Source of the DNA: Paenibacillus montanisoli
GTDB lineage: Bacteria; Bacillota; Bacilli; Paenibacillales; Paenibacillaceae
Direction: 5' to 3'
Assembly: GCF_003268025.1 (NCBI RefSeq)
Contig: NZ_QLUW01000002.1
Coordinates: 248,001-312,000, forward strand
DNA: 64,000 nt
Made by a program: the position numbers and the translations under genes. The first letter of the stretch is position 1, and each line of letters starts with the position of its first letter. Below are positions 60,733 to 64,000 of this stretch, piece after piece. The notes beneath the pieces were generated by a model. It did no database searches, was not told the origin of the DNA, and saw nothing but the letters and a program-made list of their open reading frames with translations.

Positions 60733-61308
60733 TTATTTCATCAACTTATTTCGAATGCTTCGGACCTGCGTCTTGATGGTATTCATCGACTTGTGCAATA
60801 GCGCGGCGATCTCCGTGCGGCTGAAGCCTTTTTCCTTCAAATCATGGATTTCGCGTTCGGAAGGCGTGAGCTGCATCAGTCTGATCTCCTCCCTCATAGC
60901 AAAAGCGGCATCCGGGTGAATCGAGGCTAAGTTTGAGCTGGCTTCCCGGATCGCGACGGCAATATCCTCGAAATTCGATTTATTGATATAGTTGACGGCT
61001 CCGTTCTGGAACGATTTTATAATCACTTCCCGTTCCGTAAGCGAAGTCAGCATAATGATCTTAACCGCAGCTTTGCTCGCGAGCGTCAGCTCTCTCGTAA
61101 TCTCTAAACCGTCGAGCTGATTTTCCGTTAAGTTGATGTCCATCAGCACGACGTCAATATCCATCGAGTTGCCGGCCTGCAGCGCCTCCTCCTTGGTGGC
61201 TGCCGCCATCACGACCGCGATGTCCGGCTCCTTGCTTAAATCTTCGGCAAGCCGTTCGCGCCAGAACGGATCATCCTCAACAAGCAGTACCTTTATTGGA
61301 TGGCCCAC
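60733..61308 (-). CDS. Response regulator, NarL/LuxR type
   Basis: 191 residues. Receiver with VEDDPFW (acidic pair), phospho-Asp in VVLMDINL and Lys in NYINKSNF; LuxR-type helix-turn-helix in LTPSEREIHDL and MNTIKTQVRSIRNKL. GTG start at 61308 (GHPIKVL) behind AAGGAGGAG, overlapping the kinase gene by 32 bases. Confidence 0.9.
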   Translation of the reverse strand: MGHPIKVLLVEDDPFWRERLAEDLSKEPDIAVVMAAATKEEALQAGNSMDIDVVLMDINLTENQLDGLEITRELTLASKAAVKIIMLTSLTEREVIIKSFQNGAVNYINKSNFEDIAVAIREASSNLASIHPDAAFAMREEIRLMQLTPSEREIHDLKEKGFSRTEIAALLHKSMNTIKTQVRSIRNKLMK

Positions 61309-62767
61309 TCGGCACTCCTCCTTCCGCGGCGAATGATCGATCCGGCACTTGTTTTCCCCGTACCCGCTTGGATGGGAAACGGATTTCCATCCACGTGCCT
61401 TTGCCCGGCTCCGTATCAACCAGCCGAATGTTGCCGCCATGCTTATGCAAGACGCCGTAGCAGTAATTCAGCCCCAGCCCGTAATTGACGACGCCCTTCT
61501 TGGTCGTGAAGAACGGGTCGAATATTTTCGCCGCGTTTTCCGCCGATATCCCGCTTCCCGTGTCTTTAACCCAGATTACGACATCCCGCTTTATTTCCAA
61601 TACGGAGACGTTCAGTTTTCCGCCGTTCATTCTTCCCATCGCTTCCACGGCGTTGACCAGCACATTGTTCAGCACTTCTTTGATATGCGCGCCGTCGCAA
61701 TACACAAGCGGATCGATCTGATAGTTCCTCTCCAGCTCGATCCCATGCTCCTGCAAGGTTGGTGCAATCGAGCGAAGAATGTAATCGAGCAGCTCCGTTA
61801 ACCGTTCGTTGCGCTCGTTAAGGACGATCTCGCCCGTTCGTTCCTTGATCCGATTCATCATGTCGAGGATATGATCCGCCACCTTATCGAGACTCGACAA
61901 GTAATGCATCGTTTCGTCGCGATTATCCTGGGCAAGGGCGGATTTCATCCGGCTGCTTAAATAATTGATCTTCTGGACTTCGTTCTTGAGCGTGTGATTA
62001 AGGATTAACGCTCCTTGCGTCAAATTTTTCATGGAATAATCCATCTTCTGCTGCTCGATCCGCAGCTTAATGCCCAGGAATCCGTACCTCATCCCATAGT
62101 AGACAAAGAACAGCATGAACACGATTGCGATGATAATGTTAAACTGCCACATGTTGTTGCTTGAAATGACCAGCTCGTTTTTCCCGATGAGGAAGTAGTT
62201 TAACCCGTAATAGTCCGTTGCGTATAGAAAGCTCATGCACAGCATCATCGTGATCGACGTTCGCAGACTGTTCTTCTTGTAAGCGGAATTGCTCTCCGTC
62301 CAATACCGCATCCAATACACGACGACGCCGATCAAGACGTAAATGCCGGCCAGGATGCGGAAGTACGGATGGCCGAGCCGAGCTTCCGGGTACAAAGGAG
62401 GCACTGTGGCGAGGTAGGCTGCAATCGGAACGAACAGTCCAATGCCTACCCAGGTCAGCATCCTTGCAGAAAACAGCCGCGTAAAAACAATGGCGCACAT
62501 GAGAAACAGAAACGGAACGAAATGGTATTCCGTTCCCCACGCAGCGATCGTGAATACCCTTACGGCTTCGGTCAGATCGGCTGCATGGAGAGATGCTCTC
62601 ATCCACGGCAGCACCTCGAGTTGAATGACGACGGAGAAGCTGGCCAACCCGGTGACAGCTAACAAGAGGCATACCCATTTCGTGTATGCCAGCTTCCGGT
62701 TGTTGATCAGCATGACCGCCGCAATCGTCCAGAGCGTGATAAATATGCCGCAATAAAAAAATACCAT
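61277..62767 (-). CDS. Sensor histidine kinase (7-TM input)
   Basis: 496 residues: seven or eight hydrophobic segments in the first 260 residues with no large extracellular loop, then a HisKA-type helix with NHTLKNEVQKI (phospho-His) and HATPase_c boxes (NNVLVNAVEAM, DTGSGIS, GLGLNYC). Start behind GGGAGG. The membrane input suggests sensing within or at the membrane. Partner of the downstream response regulator. Confidence 0.9.
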   Translation of the reverse strand: MVFFYCGIFITLWTIAAVMLINNRKLAYTKWVCLLLAVTGLASFSVVIQLEVLPWMRASLHAADLTEAVRVFTIAAWGTEYHFVPFLFLMCAIVFTRLFSARMLTWVGIGLFVPIAAYLATVPPLYPEARLGHPYFRILAGIYVLIGVVVYWMRYWTESNSAYKKNSLRTSITMMLCMSFLYATDYYGLNYFLIGKNELVISSNNMWQFNIIIAIVFMLFFVYYGMRYGFLGIKLRIEQQKMDYSMKNLTQGALILNHTLKNEVQKINYLSSRMKSALAQDNRDETMHYLSSLDKVADHILDMMNRIKERTGEIVLNERNERLTELLDYILRSIAPTLQEHGIELERNYQIDPLVYCDGAHIKEVLNNVLVNAVEAMGRMNGGKLNVSVLEIKRDVVIWVKDTGSGISAENAAKIFDPFFTTKKGVVNYGLGLNYCYGVLHKHGGNIRLVDTEPGKGTWMEIRFPSKRVRGKQVPDRSFAAEGGVPSGPSNKGTAC

Positions 62768-62896
62768 ACCGAGCGCCTCCCTAAGCAGGGTGATAAAAGT
62801 TCAACCTTATTGCCGTACCAAAGGCTAGATATAATTCGAAGTGTAGCAAGGGTACGACGAACCGACTTGCACATAACCTAAGGAGGATGATTGAAG

Positions 62897-63106
62897 ATGA
62901 AAAAAAGTAAAATCGCGGTTACGGCAATGCTTGGAGCATCGCTTCTCTTTGGCGCACTGGCCTCTCCCGCATTCGCAGCAAAACCCGAGGCGAAACCGGA
63001 AGGCACGAGAGTGATCGTCTATGCTAAGCCCGAGGCAAAACCGGAAGCGACGAAAACGAAATCGTCAATCGCTGGCGCTAAAGCCGAAGCAAAGCCGGAA
63101 GTCTAA
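62897..63106 (+). CDS. Secreted small peptide with KPEA repeats
   Basis: 69 residues: Sec signal (IAVTAMLGASLLFGALASPAFA), then a 42-residue mature part built from AKPEAKPE units (twice, plus AEAKPEV at the end) separated by GTRVIVY and TKTKSSIAG. ATG at 62897, 10 bases after AGGAGG; a TTG at 62891 is closer. Divergent from the two-component operon, which could regulate it. Terminator at 63203. Function unknown. Confidence 0.78.
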   Translation: MKKSKIAVTAMLGASLLFGALASPAFAAKPEAKPEGTRVIVYAKPEAKPEATKTKSSIAGAKAEAKPEV

Positions 63107-63202
63107 TAAAGCCGCCGCAATTGCGACAATATGTATAACTCCATTGTACGGAATGTTAGCAGCCTTGACGAGTACTATCTTCCGTTAGTACCGCTTTATG
63201 GT

Positions 63203-63240
63203 AAAGAATCCGCGTTTTATGCGGGTTCTTTTCTTTTTTC
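63203..63240 (+). terminator. Rho-independent terminator
   Basis: AAGAATCCGC pairs with GCGGGTTCTT, then TTCTTTTTTC. Confidence 0.85.
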
Positions 63241-63353
63241 AATTAGGGTTTTCTAATCCTCCTGCATTTTACGACTTAAAAATCATGTTGCCCCCGAACT
63301 CTGTAAACTGTCAGCTGGCATAATCAAAAACTACACACAACAGGAGGATTAAG

Positions 63354-64000
63354 ATGAAAAAGAAAATTGCCTATATGCTTATCGGCGCGGTATGCTCAAC
63401 CGTACTTACCTATGGCGTCGTCGCATTCGCGGATCAAGCCAATACGTCAACAACTGAGAAGGAAGCGACTGTAACAAGCACATCAACAATGGCACCAACA
63501 CAATCTCAGTCACAGGAACTTCAAGCGCTTCTCGAGAAATTCACGAAGAATACCGACGCTTCCGTCAACGGTACGTTGCTAGTGGATCAGATTAAAAAGC
63601 TAGACATCCAATTGAAGGCGAATAAGCTGAAGCTGAAGCTTGTTCTCGAGAAGGAAGCAACGGTCAAGTACGAAGTGGAGATCGAGAAAGCCGACGATCA
63701 CGAAATCAAACTGAAGGGCGATGAAGCGAAACAATTCATCATCCAGCTGCTCGCGGCCATCGGATTTAACGAAAAAATGACCAAAGAGCAGTTCGTAGCG
63801 TCGCTTTATAAAACATTGGAAATCGAGCCAACTCAAGCGGTAACTTCAGCGCAGCTGAAATGGTCGGCCAACGATGATGACAACGAAGACAAGGAAGACA
63901 AGGAAGACAAGGCTGAACAAGCGCTAACAAAGCAAGAAGCTCAAAAAGAGAAAGAAGCGCAGAAGAAAGCTCATGAAGCAGCGAAAGAAGCAAAGAAGAA
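63354..64000 (+). CDS. YusW-like secreted protein with coiled-coil tail (partial)
   Basis: Runs off the window end: 215 codons visible, no stop. Sec signal (IAYMLIGAVCSTVLTYGVVAFA), a Thr/Ser/Gln-rich linker to about residue 55, then a YusW-like domain (about 75-150: IKKLDIQLKANKLKLKLVLE; FIIQLLAAIGF), and a Glu/Lys/Asp-rich repeat region (DNEDKEDKEDKAEQ, then KEAQKKAHEAAKEA) that should form a coiled coil. ATG behind AGGAGG. Exported, function unknown. Confidence 0.82.
   Translation, partial: MKKKIAYMLIGAVCSTVLTYGVVAFADQANTSTTEKEATVTSTSTMAPTQSQSQELQALLEKFTKNTDASVNGTLLVDQIKKLDIQLKANKLKLKLVLEKEATVKYEVEIEKADDHEIKLKGDEAKQFIIQLLAAIGFNEKMTKEQFVASLYKTLEIEPTQAVTSAQLKWSANDDDNEDKEDKEDKAEQALTKQEAQKEKEAQKKAHEAAKEAKK

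Overview
The window reads as chromosomal DNA of a spore-forming Bacillota, most likely Paenibacillaceae. This rests on two complete gerA-type spore germinant receptor operons, candidate forespore promoters, a spore-associated DUF3231 gene, strong GGAGG ribosome binding sites with frequent GTG/TTG starts, a TPP riboswitch with terminator readout, MocR, CsoR and DUF4367 anti-sigma genes, and roughly balanced base composition. The species assignment is inference. No rRNA, CRISPR array, phage or intact insertion sequence was seen. || Layout. 1-4 kb: nitrilase-superfamily amidohydrolase, an unknown protein, a lipoprotein, a secreted SGNH hydrolase. 4-8.2 kb: germinant receptor operon 1 (A-C-D-B) behind a candidate sigma-G promoter. 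8.3-11.2 kb: Gfo/Idh/MocA dehydrogenase, divergent AraC regulator and PhyH dioxygenase. 11.4-14.4 kb: DUF3231 protein with a forespore-type promoter, a tandem GlcG/HbpS protein and an SDR. 14.5-18.3 kb: copper operon csoR-copZ-copA-lipoprotein with two near-identical CsoR boxes. 18.3-21.1 kb: ArsR-type regulator translationally coupled to a four-domain CoA-disulfide reductase/rhodanese/TusA/DsrE protein. 21.2-31.8 kb: an interspersed repeat, a glucoamylase-like protein, an ArsR/AHSA1 pair, an acetyltransferase broken by a nonsense codon, free-methionine sulfoxide reductase, isochorismatase, lipoprotein, divergent MocR/EamA pair, methyltransferase, VOC protein and histidine-rich YmaF protein. 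31.8-36.4 kb: GyrI-like protein, small Cys protein, acetyltransferase remnant and cysJI (NADPH sulfite reductase). 36.6-43.2 kb: double P-loop ATPase, PCYCGC lipoprotein, a third decayed acetyltransferase, a zinc phospholipase-like protein, a large membrane protein and a GyrI-like protein. 43.3-47 kb: germinant receptor operon 2 (A-B-C, joined by ATGA overlaps). 47.1-50.5 kb: an 1138-residue GMC oxidoreductase/alpha-beta hydrolase fusion. 51-52.1 kb: tRNA-Asp(GTC) followed by gluQ, whose product modifies that tRNA. 52.1-52.4 kb: inverted second copy of the repeat. 52.5-56.5 kb: GNAT, nitronate monooxygenase, TetR and a divergent DHA2 drug exporter with a candidate operator. 56.6-59.1 kb: thiM-thiD-thiE under a TPP riboswitch. 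59.4-64 kb: ECF sigma/anti-sigma pair, histidine kinase/response regulator pair, a secreted KPEA-repeat peptide and a YusW-like secreted protein cut by the window edge. || How the genes work together. Sulfur is a recurring theme: sulfite reduction (cysJI), sulfane sulfur handling (the CoADR fusion), free methionine sulfoxide repair and thiol-dependent copper control. Sporulation/germination is the second theme (two receptors, DUF3231). Envelope sensing (ECF/anti-sigma, HK/RR, secreted peptides) closes the window. The most unusual items are the inverted pair of about 280-bp repeats, the Cys-nucleophile GMC-hydrolase fusion, the four-domain sulfur protein with its operator, the tRNA-Asp/gluQ pairing, and three independently decayed GNAT genes.
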